Assembly: GCF_001267885.1 (NCBI RefSeq)
Contig: NZ_CP012382.1
Span: forward strand, 6,559,001 to 6,623,000
Source: Streptomyces ambofaciens ATCC 23877
GTDB taxonomy: Bacteria > Actinomycetota > Actinomycetes > Streptomycetales > Streptomycetaceae
Reading direction: 5' to 3'
Length of the DNA stretch: 64,000 nt
Shown here: positions 41,910-51,216 of the stretch, in pieces
Layout: each line of letters opens with the position of its first letter
Position numbering within the stretch: position 1 is the stretch's first letter
Position numbers and translations under genes: made by a program
The notes under the pieces: model-generated
Told to the model about the DNA's origin: nothing
The model's database searches: none
Seen by the model: only the letters and a program-made list of their open reading frames with translations

Positions 41910-42944
41910 ATGCAGCTCATCACTGAGTACGCGACTCCCGCGGAACTCACCGGCTACGCCCGCGAGGCGCTCCGGTTCCGCGAGGAGAACGCGCTCAACC
42001 TGAACCGGTGGCTCCCCAACGAGACCATCAACGACCTGACGTTCCGGTTCAACCGGGGCGGAGGCGGACTCACGGAGGCGGCGAACTTCCGCGCCTTCGA
42101 CGCTGAGTCGGACATTGCGACCCGCTCCGGCGGGGCCCGGGTGAGCGGCGAACTGCCGCCCATCTCGCGGAAGATGCCCGTTGGCGAGTACGAGCAGATC
42201 CGCATGCGGAACGTCGACACGCAGAACGCCGAGATCCGCGACGCCATGGAGTCCGACTCCGTGAAGCTCGTCGCGCAGATCGCCGCGCGGCTGGAGCTTG
42301 CCCGCGGACAGGCCCTCTTCAACGGCTCCGTCACCCTGAACGAAAACGGCGTCCAGGCGTCCGTGGACTTCGGCCGGTCGGCGACCCACTCGGTCACCAT
42401 CGCCGACAGCGCGCTCCAGTGGGACAAGACCGAGGCTGCGAAGGCGTACGACGACCTCCAGAAGTGGCTAGAGGTCTACAACGACACGAACGGCCATCTT
42501 CCGGCGTACACCCTGATGTCCCGCAAGGTGTACAACTTCCTGCGGCAGAACAAGCAGATCCGAGAACTCGCGTTCGCTGGCTCTGCCTCCGCCCCGGGTG
42601 TCCTGACGCGCGAGGGGCTGAACAGCGTCCTTGGTCAGTACGACATCCCGCCCATCGAGATCTACGACGCCAAGGTGAGCGTCAGCGGCGCCACCACGCG
42701 CATCACTCCGGAGGACAAGCTTCTCTTCCTGCCCGAGCAGGGTGACGCGGCCGGTAAGACCCTGTGGGGTGTGCCGGTGGAGGCGAACGACCCGCGCTAC
42801 GGCCTGGCCGGTGACGCTGCGGGTATCGCGGTCGGCGGCTACAAGTCGGAGGACCCACAGACCGTGTGGACTCGCGCGACTGCCATCGCCCTTCCGATCG
42901 TTGCGAACCCTGACCTGACCTTCGTCGCGGACGTGATTGCGTGA
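41910..42944 (+). CDS. Major capsid protein (lambda gpE-like)
   Basis: 344 aa, HK97 fold of the gpE type, with LTGYAREALRFREENALNLN, LPPISRKMPVGEYEQIRMR and TPEDKLLFLPEQ. No N-terminal protease or delta domain is fused, fitting a separate scaffold. Confidence 0.92.
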   Translation: MQLITEYATPAELTGYAREALRFREENALNLNRWLPNETINDLTFRFNRGGGGLTEAANFRAFDAESDIATRSGGARVSGELPPISRKMPVGEYEQIRMRNVDTQNAEIRDAMESDSVKLVAQIAARLELARGQALFNGSVTLNENGVQASVDFGRSATHSVTIADSALQWDKTEAAKAYDDLQKWLEVYNDTNGHLPAYTLMSRKVYNFLRQNKQIRELAFAGSASAPGVLTREGLNSVLGQYDIPPIEIYDAKVSVSGATTRITPEDKLLFLPEQGDAAGKTLWGVPVEANDPRYGLAGDAAGIAVGGYKSEDPQTVWTRATAIALPIVANPDLTFVADVIA

Positions 42945-43192
42945 GTGAAGCACGCTGGGTCCGCGTCAGCGAGTCGACGGTTGACCCTCTTCGTCCTGTG
43001 ATCACGTTCAGGGATGTTTCGAAGGTGTCGACTGTGACCGTGCGCGGCGTCGCAAACAGCACGGGCATCGCCGATGGCTACTACGTGGAACTTGACGGCG
43101 TCCGTACCGTCGGCCCGTTCGCAACCGTCGTTGAGGCAGAAGACCTCGTAGAAGCTCTGCTCTCGCCGTACTTCCCCGACCTCCCATCCTGA
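42941..43192 (+). CDS. Unknown 83-aa protein after the capsid gene
   Basis: GTG start within the capsid stop. Beta-rich (VRGVANSTGIADGYYVELDG). Head-tail joining or neck role likely from position; family not recognised. Confidence 0.65.
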   Translation: MSEARWVRVSESTVDPLRPVITFRDVSKVSTVTVRGVANSTGIADGYYVELDGVRTVGPFATVVEAEDLVEALLSPYFPDLPS

Positions 43193-43205
43193 AGGAGCCC
43201 GAACC

Positions 43206-43439
43206 GTGGCCAAGCTACGTACCTTCGTCCACGTGACGGACGACGAGGGCCGCCCCCACGCGTTCGGCCCCGCGGACGAGGTCCCGACGTGGGCTCAGGC
43301 CCTCATCACCAACCCGAAGGCGTGGGCGGAGGCGCCAGTCGCGCAAAACGACTCACGCGTCACCGCCCCGTCTGCGAAGCCCGCTGCGAAGCGCGCTGCG
43401 CCACGGCGGAAGGCGGGCGGCAGTGGCACTGTTCAGTGA
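43206..43439 (+). CDS. Unknown 77-aa protein
   Basis: GTG start with RBS GGAG. The N-terminal half is compact (KLRTFVHVTDDEGRPHAFGP, then a helix), and the tail is Lys/Ala-rich. The gene contains one copy of the 17-mer GCGCAAAACGACTCACG (43341-43357), which encodes AQNDSR. It overlaps the next gene by 17 bp. Confidence 0.6.
   Translation: MAKLRTFVHVTDDEGRPHAFGPADEVPTWAQALITNPKAWAEAPVAQNDSRVTAPSAKPAAKRAAPRRKAGGSGTVQ
43341..43357 (+). repeat. 17-mer repeat, copy 1
   Basis: GCGCAAAACGACTCACG, identical to copy 2 at 45572-45588. The core ACGACTCAC is shared with the T7 promoter family. Confidence 0.7.
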
Positions 43440-43803
43440 GGCTGAACTCCGCACGCTCCTGAAGCGTCCCCTCACGGCCGACGAGTGCACGCTTGCTCAC
43501 GACCTCACCGAAGACGCGTTCTACGGTGAGGTTGGGGAGCGGCTGACGGACCCGCCTCAGCGCGGAGTCAAGTCCGTCGCCCTGGCCGTCGCCGCCCGCA
43601 TCCTGACGAACCCCGCGGGGGTCCGGTCGGAGCAAGCGGGCGGCATGCTCGTCAGCTACGCCGACTCCGAGACAGGCGTCATGCTCTCGGAGGACGAGCG
43701 TAAGCGACTGCGACGTGCCGTCGGCATGGCGGCCGGCGCCTCGTCCCTGGACATCGCTCCGGAGGACTACTGCCCGCCTGTGAGGGTCTGGAGGGCGCTG
43801 TGA
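43423..43803 (+). CDS. Head-tail connector protein (Gp19/Gp6-type)
   Basis: 126 aa. It has TADECTLAHDLTEDAFYGEV, then RILTNPAGVRSEQAG and LSEDERKRLRRAVG, the same layout as the element 1 connector at 23268. It forms the ring below the portal. Confidence 0.78.
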   Translation: MALFSEAELRTLLKRPLTADECTLAHDLTEDAFYGEVGERLTDPPQRGVKSVALAVAARILTNPAGVRSEQAGGMLVSYADSETGVMLSEDERKRLRRAVGMAAGASSLDIAPEDYCPPVRVWRAL

Positions 43804-44153
43804 GCCTGGTAGCCCAGCTCATGTCTGAGACCCTCATCATCGAGCGCCCCGGGGAGCCCGTCCGGGATTCCACGGGGTCGGAGGTCCCCGGTCCGCCCGT
43901 CCGGATCACCGTCGAGAACTCATCGATCATGAGCCCTTACGGCGTCACGGTCGGCTCTTCGACGGAGACTCACGACGCATCGACGGTCATCGACACCCGA
44001 CGCGTCTTCGCCGCTCCACTAGGCACCGACGTGCGACCCGCGGACAAGATCCTCCGGGGTGACGAGGTGTGGCAGGCGGAGGGCGAGCCCCTTGCCTTCC
44101 CCCTGACGTCGCTGGCCCGGGTGGAGATCTATGTGAAGCGGGTGAGCGGATGA
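43800..44153 (+). CDS. Head closure / stopper protein
   Basis: 117 aa, GTG start overlapping the previous stop. It is a small beta-barrel by pattern (ETLIIERPGEPVRDSTGSEV, ADKILRGDEVWQAEG), typical of the gp16/gp17 stopper family that seals DNA in the head. Confidence 0.7.
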   Translation: MSLVAQLMSETLIIERPGEPVRDSTGSEVPGPPVRITVENSSIMSPYGVTVGSSTETHDASTVIDTRRVFAAPLGTDVRPADKILRGDEVWQAEGEPLAFPLTSLARVEIYVKRVSG

Positions 44154-44491
44154 CGAACGGACCCCGCCCCACCTACCGGGGCAATTACCGCGGCATCGGC
44201 CGGATGTTCCAGCGTCCGTGGATGCAGCGTGGCGTGCGGAAATTCGCGGTTCAGATGAAGGAAGTGGCGGAGGCTGGCTCACCCCGTGAGACGGGCGAGT
44301 ACGCATCGAGCTTCGACGTCGCCCCGCTCTGGAAGAACATCCCCTTCAAGGGCAAGCCTCGCATGCGTGCCGGCGCACGGCTGGTCAACACGAGCGACCA
44401 CGCCCGTCACGTCGAGTACGGCAACGGGGAGACTCCCCGGTACGCCGTCCTCCACAAGGCCGTCGACACGATGAAGGCTGCCCATGGCTGA
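44150..44491 (+). CDS. HK97 gp10-like neck/tail component
   Basis: 113 aa. EVAEAGSPRETGEYASSFDV and NTSDHARHVEYGNG are the hallmarks of gp10-like proteins. It starts 4 bp inside the preceding gene. Confidence 0.78.
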   Translation: MTNGPRPTYRGNYRGIGRMFQRPWMQRGVRKFAVQMKEVAEAGSPRETGEYASSFDVAPLWKNIPFKGKPRMRAGARLVNTSDHARHVEYGNGETPRYAVLHKAVDTMKAAHG

Positions 44492-44849
44492 CATCGAAGC
44501 TGTCCTGAACCCCTGGGCGGAGGCGCTGACCGGCGTCAAGGCCGGCGCGGAGACTCCGCCGGAGCTGGAGAAGAGGCTCCCGCGCATTCGGATTCAGCGC
44601 GACGGAGGAGCCGACGCACGGTTCTCGTCGCACCCGCGTGTGTTCGTCGATGTCTTCGCCGCCACGGCGGACGAGGCGCGGACACTCGCCAACGCCCTGC
44701 GGGATGCCTTGCTCTTCCTTCACGGCCCGGTGAACGGTGCAGTCATCCGCTCCGTCCGATGTGACTCCGGCCCCTCTCGGCAACCGTGGACTAACGAGCT
44801 GATTCACCGACGAGGCGCCACCTACACCGTGTCCTTCCGGGACGCGTAA
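44484..44849 (+). CDS. Tail terminator protein
   Basis: 121 aa, beta-alpha pattern (PRVFVDVFAATADEARTLAN, ALRDALLFL, TYTVSFRDA). It comes between the gp10-like and tail-tube genes, the usual place of the terminator that caps the tail. Confidence 0.75.
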   Translation: MADIEAVLNPWAEALTGVKAGAETPPELEKRLPRIRIQRDGGADARFSSHPRVFVDVFAATADEARTLANALRDALLFLHGPVNGAVIRSVRCDSGPSRQPWTNELIHRRGATYTVSFRDA

Positions 44850-44914
44850 CCCCCTGACACCCCGACCCGACGTCCATTGTGACGCGCGGGTCTCTCGCAT
44901 GCCCTGGAGGGCTC

Positions 44915-45514
44915 ATGGCGGATACCCGCAACGCGGATTTGACGTTCGGCGCAACTGACTACCTCGTCCACCTGGCGCCGATGAACGCCACGAAGCCGGC
45001 TGACTTCGCGGACCCCGCGACCCCGTGGCAGTGCCTCGGGTGGATCACGACCGATGGCGGCACGTTCACCATCGAGGAGGAGAGCCAGGACGTCAACGCC
45101 GCCGGCTCCCTGGAGCCGATCCGGACCCTGATGACCCGGTCGACGAAGAGCCTTCAGGTCACCTTCCTGGAGGGTCTCAACCCCCTCGTCCGCAGCCTCT
45201 ACGACAACGTCCCACTTGAGTCGCTGCGTCCAGACACCACGAGCGGCATCGCGACCTACGACCTCCCCGACAAGCCGAACGATCTTCGGTATGCCTTTGT
45301 TTTCGACACCATCGACGGAGACAAGAAGCTCAGGTACTACATGCCGAACGGCAAGGTCATCGAGCGCGGGGACGAGCAGCCCCAGACCGAGGACGTCATG
45401 TCGGTGCAGATGACCATGCGCTTCTACAAGGGCGCGTCGAACGCTGCGGCCGTGACCCGTTTCATCGACTACGGAGCGGCCGACGTGACGGACTTCTTCC
45501 CGGAGGCTCCGTAA
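44915..45514 (+). CDS. Major tail protein
   Basis: 199 aa from the ATG at 44915 behind CCTGGAGGG. Beta-rich, with GGTFTIEEESQDVNAAGS and LQVTFLEGLNPLVRSLY. It forms the siphovirus tail tube. Confidence 0.85.
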   Translation: MADTRNADLTFGATDYLVHLAPMNATKPADFADPATPWQCLGWITTDGGTFTIEEESQDVNAAGSLEPIRTLMTRSTKSLQVTFLEGLNPLVRSLYDNVPLESLRPDTTSGIATYDLPDKPNDLRYAFVFDTIDGDKKLRYYMPNGKVIERGDEQPQTEDVMSVQMTMRFYKGASNAAAVTRFIDYGAADVTDFFPEAP

Positions 45515-45571
45515 GTGACCAGCGGGGCCCGTATCTGCGCGGGTCCGGGCCCCGCTTCATCTCTTCGACCC

Positions 45572-45588
45572 GCGCAAAACGACTCACG
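45572..45588 (+). repeat. 17-mer repeat, copy 2
   Basis: GCGCAAAACGACTCACG in the gap between the tail-tube and chaperone genes, 24 bp upstream of the chaperone start. Confidence 0.75.
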
Positions 45589-45611
45589 CAACAGACCTAG
45601 GAGACCCGCGC

Positions 45612-45935
45612 ATGTCCGAGACCACTAGCCCCGCTGAGGCGCAGGAGAACGAGGCGACGGAGGAGTACGCCACGGCTGAACTGTGCGGCACTGAGCTTCG
45701 CGTGAAGAGCGCCCTGCACTGGCGCCCCTCGCACATGCGAGCCCTGCGACAGAGCGACTTCGACACCTGGGCGGCTGGCGTCCTGCACGAGGAGGACGTG
45801 GAGAAGTTCATCGACCTCGACGCGACCTTCGCTGAGATCTTCGACTTCGTCGGCAAGGCCAGTGAAGCCGTTGGTGAGCCAGTGGGAAAGTCCACCGCAC
45901 GTGCGCGCTCCTCGCGCAGCACGCGGAAGCGCTAG
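45612..45935 (+). CDS. Tail assembly chaperone, short form (gpG-like)
   Basis: 107 aa. An acidic N-terminus leads to a helical domain (DTWAAGVLHEEDVEKFIDLD). The gene ends shortly after the slippery heptamer GGGAAAG (45884-45890). The short form assists tape-measure folding. Confidence 0.85.
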   Translation: MSETTSPAEAQENEATEEYATAELCGTELRVKSALHWRPSHMRALRQSDFDTWAAGVLHEEDVEKFIDLDATFAEIFDFVGKASEAVGEPVGKSTARARSSRSTRKR

Positions 45936-46348
45936 AGGCTGACATCCCGCGGTACTACCCCGGCTGGACCGTGCTGGACGTGTACCGCGGGAGGCTCTCC
46001 CTCCGTACGCTGCGCATCTGGATCGAGCATCTGCCGCCGGAGAGTGCGACGAAGACGGCCATCCGCGCGAGCATCCCGCAAAAGGTGCTGGAGGAGCACA
46101 CCGACGAAGGCCGTCCCGACCTGGCTCCGTGGAGTGGGACGGAGACGCTCCTCGCGTCCGTCAAGGACGAGGTTGTGAAGCTGCGCCTGGCGCTCATCGC
46201 CGTCAACGGCGGCAAGCCTGGCGAGTTCCAGCCGACGCCACGCCCCGGCATCCCGCCCAAGCACAAGCCCAAGCACAAGCGACTGAGTGATGAGCAGCGC
46301 CGCGCCCTCGACCCGCGGCTGAGAAACCAGCCGGAGAAGGAGGCGTAG
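45612..46348 (+). CDS. Tail assembly chaperone, -1 frameshift fusion (gpGT-like)
   Basis: Slipping back one base at GGGAAAG (45884-45890) joins residue 93 to a second frame running to 46348, giving about 245 aa. The extension reads VHRTCALLAQHAEALEADIP and ends HKPKHKRLSDEQRR. This is the conserved arrangement in long-tailed phages, located directly before the tape measure. The heptamer matches the lambda G/T slippery sequence. Confidence 0.88.
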
Positions 46349-46351
46349 CCC

Positions 46352-49300
46352 ATGGCCGCAGGCCTGGACATTGTCGGAACCGTGGGCGTGGACGTCGTAC
46401 CCGTCGCGCCGCTTTTCCACGAGAAGCTGAAGGCCATTGCCCTCCCCGCCGCTAGAAGCGCTGGTGAGGACGCGGGCCGCGCCTTCGGCGACGCCATGTC
46501 GCGCCACATCACCGTGGCAATCCCGTCCGCCATCAACAACGGCGGACGGGCAGCACGGACAGCGTCAACGCGACAGGGCGACGACAACGCTGGCGCCTTC
46601 GGGCGGGCCTTCAAGAACCGCCTTCAGGTGGCGTTCCGCTCCCTCCCGCGTCCTGACGTCCGCCTCTCGACAACGGGCTTCGACGCCGACCTTGCTCGCG
46701 TCCGCGCCCGCATGGAGACGCTGAGCGGGAAGCGCATCGGCATTGACGTTGACGTGGCGACGGCTGCGGCGGAGATCGAGACCATCGACGCCCAGCTTGC
46801 GGCGCTGGGCTCCCGCTCCCCGAACGTGCAGGTTCGCGCGGATATCGCCACGGCCCGCGCTGAGCTAGCCGCGATTCAGCGGCAGATCAACGACGTAGAC
46901 CGCGACGACGTCAACATCAAGGTCAGGGCCAACACGGCGCAGGCTCAGGCCTCCCTCCTCGCCCTGTCGGCGTCGCTTGCGGGGATCGCCATCATTCCCG
47001 CCATCCCGGTTTTGGCCGCAGGTATCGGGGCTATCGCATCCGCGGCACTCGCGGCCGGCGCTGGCGTCGGAGCCTTCGCCCTGGCGGCAATTCCCGCCGT
47101 CCAAGGGGTAACCAAGGTCATACAGGCGAAGACGGCTGCGGAGAAGGAAGCCGCAACCGCGACGGACAATGGCGCTGCTGCCAGCGTGAAAGCCGCACAG
47201 AACGCCCTCCAGATGGCGACTGCTCAGCAGTCCCTTGCCGCCGCTCACCGCAACGCCGCCCGCTCCATCGCCCAGGCTAACCGCCAGGTGGAGGACGCAG
47301 AGCGCGCCCTTGGCCAGGCGGCAGCGCGTGCCATGGAACAGCGCGAGCAAGCAGCCAAGGCCGTCGAGCGCGCGGAGCGTGCGCTTGCCGACTCCAAGCG
47401 CGCCGTTCAGGCGGCAGAGCGCTCCCTGATCGACGCGCAGGAGGACGCGACACAGGCTCAGCAGGATCTCACCCGTGCCCGTCAGGATGCTGCGCAGAAG
47501 CTCGCGGACCTGAACGACGAGCTGGAGCGGGGCAAGCTTGACGAGCGAGACGCCACTCTCCGCGTCCGTGAGGCACAGGAGGAACTCAACCGAGTTCAGC
47601 GCGAGTTCGACGCCGGCAAGGCGACGGAACTTCAGCTCCAGCGGGCCCAGCTCGCCTACGACCAGTCCGTTCAGGCTGCGGCGCAGCAGAAGAAGGATTA
47701 CGCGCAGCTCCAGAAGGATGCGGAGGCCGCGAAGAAGGCCGGCGTCGACGGGAGCGACGAGGTCAAGAGCGCCTCTGAGCGCCTGGCCGACGCGCAGCAG
47801 AACGTGCGTGATCAGCTCCAGGCCGTCGTGGACGCTCAGCAGAACGTGCGTGATCAGGCGGAAGCCGTTGCTGACGCGCAGACCGACGCCGCCCGAGCGC
47901 AGGTGGAGGCGGCTCAGACCGTCGCGGACGCACAACGGGCCCTGTCCGACGCCGTGCAGAACGCCGCCGACACGCAGGTTCAGGCCGCGGACTCCATCAC
48001 CTCCGCGGAGCGGGGCGTCGAAGCGGCTCGCCTGTCGTCCATCGACACCACGGCGAAGGCCGTCACGAAGGCGGACGAGTACCGTAAGGCACTCGCGAAC
48101 TTGACGCCGGAACAGCGGGCGCTTTACGACTCGCTCGCGGGCCCCCAGGGACTCATTCCGGCATTCAAGGAATGGTCGAAGTCCCTTCAGCCCGACGTCC
48201 TCCCGATCTTCACGCGGATGGTCAACGGCGCGAAGCGGGCACTCCCCGGCCTGACGCCGCTCGTCAAGAGCACTTCCGACGGTATTCAGGAGGTAATGGA
48301 CCGCGCGAGTGCGGACCTGAAGGAGCCGTTCTGGCAGCGCTTCAAGACGGGTATTTCGACGGCGGCAAAGCCCGCTATCGAAGGTCTGGGAATTGGGTTC
48401 GGCAATGTCTTCAAGGGCATGGCCGGCGTCCTGGAAGCGTTCTTCCCGCACATGGACTCCATATCGGAGCGCATGCAGCGGATCACGAAGAGGTTCGCTG
48501 ACTGGGGCACGGGCCTTCGCGGGTCCAAGGAATTCGAAGACTTCCTGAGCTACGCGAAGGAGATGGGCCCATTCGTCTCCGAGACGCTGAGGAAACTCGG
48601 CGCCGCACTGTTCGACCTGGCGAAGTCGCTGGAGCCCCTGTCCCGGATAATTCTCGAAACTCTCGGGAATGTAGCCGACGCAATCCGGTACGTCGCCGAG
48701 AATGCGCCATGGGCAATTCAGCTCCTGTACGGCCTGTGGGTCGCGACGAAGCTGTGGAACCTGGCCATGGCGATGAATCCCATCGGCGCCGTCATCATGG
48801 GAATCGCCCTTCTGGCCCTGGGGCTCAAGTACCTCTGGGACAACAACGAGGGATTCCGGGAGGTCGTAACCGCAGCCTGGAACGCCATCCGGGACAAGAC
48901 GGTAGAAATCTGGGAGCGCTATCTCCGGCCGTTCTTCGAGTGGTTCGGCGCTATCGTCATGTGGCTCTGGGAGCACGTGATCAGGCCGTATATCGGCTTC
49001 CTGATCGCCTACTGGAAGCAGGTGGGCGAAGTCTTCAAGTGGGTGTGGGACCACTGGCTCAAACCCTACATCGACTTCCTCATTGCCTACTGGACGAAGG
49101 TGGGGGAGGTATTCAAGTGGGTCTGGGATAACCTCCTGAAGCCCTACATTGACTTCCTCATTGCCTACTGGCTGCGCGTCGGCGACGTCCTCAAGTGGGT
49201 ATGGGATCACTTCTGGCGCCCCATCATCGGCTTCATCGGTGAGCTGATTGTGTGGTGGTGGAACAACATCGTGAAGCGCTATTTCGGCTTCGTGATGGAT

Positions 49301-51058
49301 ATCCTTCGCGCCGTCGGTGGAGTCTTCAAATGGCTCTACGACAAGGGCGTGAAGCCGCACGTCGACTTCATCAGTGACAAGGTTTCGTGGCTCTGGAACA
49401 AGGGACTGAAGCCGGCCTTTGACAAGATCAAGGAAGGCGTAAGGCTCGTCGGAGAAGGATTCCGGCACGCCAAGGACGCCATTGGCAAAAACTGGGGACA
49501 GATCTCCAACATTGCCAAAAAGCCCGTGAACTTCCTGATCGAGTGGGTTTACACAAAGGGAATCAAGGCCCTCTTCGACGGCGTCGGTAAGTACGTCGGA
49601 ATGGACCCGCTCCCGCCCGGTCCTAAGCTCCTCGAAGCCGGCGGAACCGTCGGCGACGGCTGGGGCGTAGCGAAGCCGATGAAGGTCAACCGACCGACGG
49701 CAATCGTCGGTGAGGGAAACCCGCGGTACCCCGAATTCGTCATCCCGACGGACCCCAAGTACCGCTCTCGTGCGGTCGCTCTCCACGCTCAGGCTGGCAC
49801 TCAGCTCCTAGAGGACGGCGGCATCATCGGCGGTGCGTGGGACTGGACGAAGGACACTTTCTCCGACGTCATAGGAACGGGCATTGACTGGGCGAAGCAA
49901 GCCGCGGACCTCATGGTCAACCCGTCGAAGATCTGGGACAGGCTCACGAAGCCGGTCCTGGCAAAGGTGGCTGACGGTGTCGGTGACTCGCCCTACGGCA
50001 AGACCCTGGGGAAGCTCCCCGTCAAGATGGTCGGTGGCCTAAGGGATAAGCTGATCGACGCTGTGACCTCCCTGACCGCCGAAAACGGGGGATGGGGCGG
50101 ACAGTGGCAGAAGCCTGTGAACGCCGGCATCGGAACCAAGTTCGGCGTACCTGGCGCCATGTGGTCCAGCGGGTATCACACGGGCCTCGACTTTCCCGCA
50201 GCGACGGGGACGCCGGTCAAGGCCGTGGCAAACGGACGCGTCTCGAAGGCCGCAAGCGGAGGCCCCTACGGCAAGCACGTGATCATCGATCACGGCGGGG
50301 GACTCCAGTCGCTCTATGCTCACCTCTCCAAGATCCGCACGACGTTTCCGAAGAACCATAACGGGGGCTCCCGGATCGGCGACGTGGGCGCGACGGGCAA
50401 CACCACGGGCCCTCACCTTCACCTGGAGGCGAGGCTGAACGGCCGTGCCGTCGACCCCATGAAGTACCTGAGTGGGGGAGGCGGAGGAGCCGCAGCCGTC
50501 GGCGCAGCGCAGAAGTACGCGAAGTCCATCCTGGACAACTACGGCTGGGGCTCCTCGCAGTTCGCCCCGCTGAAGAAGCTGTGGGAGGGCGAGTCCAACT
50601 GGCGCTGGAACGCGGAGAACCCGTCCTCCGGCGCCTACGGCATCCCGCAGGCACTCCCCGCGTCAAAGATGGCCGCGGCCGGCGCGGACTGGCGGACGAA
50701 CTACAAGACGCAGATCCGGTGGGGCCTCGACTACATCAAGGGCCGTCCGGACTACGGCTCCCCGTCCGCGGCCTACTCGAAATGGCTCGCTCGCTCCCCG
50801 CACTGGTACGACGACGGTGGCTACCTCCAGCCAGGTCTTTCCCTCGTCGCCAATGGCACGGGACGCCCTGAGCCCGTCTTCACCGGCTCTCAGTGGGCCG
50901 ACATCCGCGCCGCGAAGAGCGGAGGCGGACCGGCGACGGTCAATGCCGCTGTGCGTGTCTTCGTCGGTGACCGCGAAATCACCGACATCGTCCGCACGGA
51001 GATCGACACCTACGACTCCGCGACTGCAACCGATCTCAACAACGGAAGGTGGGACTGA
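46352..51058 (+). CDS. Tail tape measure protein with M23 peptidase and lysozyme-like domains
   Basis: 1568 aa. Long coiled-coil regions (about residues 265-590) and hydrophobic segments (about 203-250 and 790-825) are typical. Three 26-aa Trp-rich repeats (PYIxFLIAYW...VGEVFKWVWD) occupy residues ~878-955. An M23 endopeptidase domain (HTGLDFPAATGTPV ... GPHLHLEAR, about 1258-1360) and a transglycosylase-like domain (LWEGESNWRWNAENPSSGAYG, about 1390-1480) follow. The protein sets tail length and opens the cell wall during infection. Its size implies a tail of roughly 200 nm or more by the usual residue-to-length rule. Confidence 0.95.
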   Translation: MAAGLDIVGTVGVDVVPVAPLFHEKLKAIALPAARSAGEDAGRAFGDAMSRHITVAIPSAINNGGRAARTASTRQGDDNAGAFGRAFKNRLQVAFRSLPRPDVRLSTTGFDADLARVRARMETLSGKRIGIDVDVATAAAEIETIDAQLAALGSRSPNVQVRADIATARAELAAIQRQINDVDRDDVNIKVRANTAQAQASLLALSASLAGIAIIPAIPVLAAGIGAIASAALAAGAGVGAFALAAIPAVQGVTKVIQAKTAAEKEAATATDNGAAASVKAAQNALQMATAQQSLAAAHRNAARSIAQANRQVEDAERALGQAAARAMEQREQAAKAVERAERALADSKRAVQAAERSLIDAQEDATQAQQDLTRARQDAAQKLADLNDELERGKLDERDATLRVREAQEELNRVQREFDAGKATELQLQRAQLAYDQSVQAAAQQKKDYAQLQKDAEAAKKAGVDGSDEVKSASERLADAQQNVRDQLQAVVDAQQNVRDQAEAVADAQTDAARAQVEAAQTVADAQRALSDAVQNAADTQVQAADSITSAERGVEAARLSSIDTTAKAVTKADEYRKALANLTPEQRALYDSLAGPQGLIPAFKEWSKSLQPDVLPIFTRMVNGAKRALPGLTPLVKSTSDGIQEVMDRASADLKEPFWQRFKTGISTAAKPAIEGLGIGFGNVFKGMAGVLEAFFPHMDSISERMQRITKRFADWGTGLRGSKEFEDFLSYAKEMGPFVSETLRKLGAALFDLAKSLEPLSRIILETLGNVADAIRYVAENAPWAIQLLYGLWVATKLWNLAMAMNPIGAVIMGIALLALGLKYLWDNNEGFREVVTAAWNAIRDKTVEIWERYLRPFFEWFGAIVMWLWEHVIRPYIGFLIAYWKQVGEVFKWVWDHWLKPYIDFLIAYWTKVGEVFKWVWDNLLKPYIDFLIAYWLRVGDVLKWVWDHFWRPIIGFIGELIVWWWNNIVKRYFGFVMDILRAVGGVFKWLYDKGVKPHVDFISDKVSWLWNKGLKPAFDKIKEGVRLVGEGFRHAKDAIGKNWGQISNIAKKPVNFLIEWVYTKGIKALFDGVGKYVGMDPLPPGPKLLEAGGTVGDGWGVAKPMKVNRPTAIVGEGNPRYPEFVIPTDPKYRSRAVALHAQAGTQLLEDGGIIGGAWDWTKDTFSDVIGTGIDWAKQAADLMVNPSKIWDRLTKPVLAKVADGVGDSPYGKTLGKLPVKMVGGLRDKLIDAVTSLTAENGGWGGQWQKPVNAGIGTKFGVPGAMWSSGYHTGLDFPAATGTPVKAVANGRVSKAASGGPYGKHVIIDHGGGLQSLYAHLSKIRTTFPKNHNGGSRIGDVGATGNTTGPHLHLEARLNGRAVDPMKYLSGGGGGAAAVGAAQKYAKSILDNYGWGSSQFAPLKKLWEGESNWRWNAENPSSGAYGIPQALPASKMAAAGADWRTNYKTQIRWGLDYIKGRPDYGSPSAAYSKWLARSPHWYDDGGYLQPGLSLVANGTGRPEPVFTGSQWADIRAAKSGGGPATVNAAVRVFVGDREITDIVRTEIDTYDSATATDLNNGRWD
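48985..49218 (+). repeat. Three 78-bp coding repeats in the tape measure
   Basis: Three tandem in-frame units of 26 codons, each reading PYI(G/D)FLIAYW...VG(E/D)V(F/L)KWVWD. The Trp-rich helices could lie against the tail tube or the membrane. Confidence 0.85.
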
Positions 51059-51216
51059 TGTCCGACGAGACTCCCGAGACTCCGACGGAGCCGACCCCGG
51101 AGCCGCCGGTCACCGTAGAGGTGCCGCCGATCGTCGACTACGGCACCGTGCCGGCGGACCCGCCCGCGGAGCCGCTCCCGTACACCCCCGGTGAGCGGGG
51201 GGCCGAAGGCGGATGA
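51058..51216 (+). CDS. 52-aa Pro/Glu-rich protein
   Basis: MSDETPETPTEPTPEPPV... to GERGAEGG. It overlaps the tape measure stop (ATGA-like) and the following tail gene start. Extended, low complexity; function unknown. Confidence 0.6.
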   Translation: MSDETPETPTEPTPEPPVTVEVPPIVDYGTVPADPPAEPLPYTPGERGAEGG

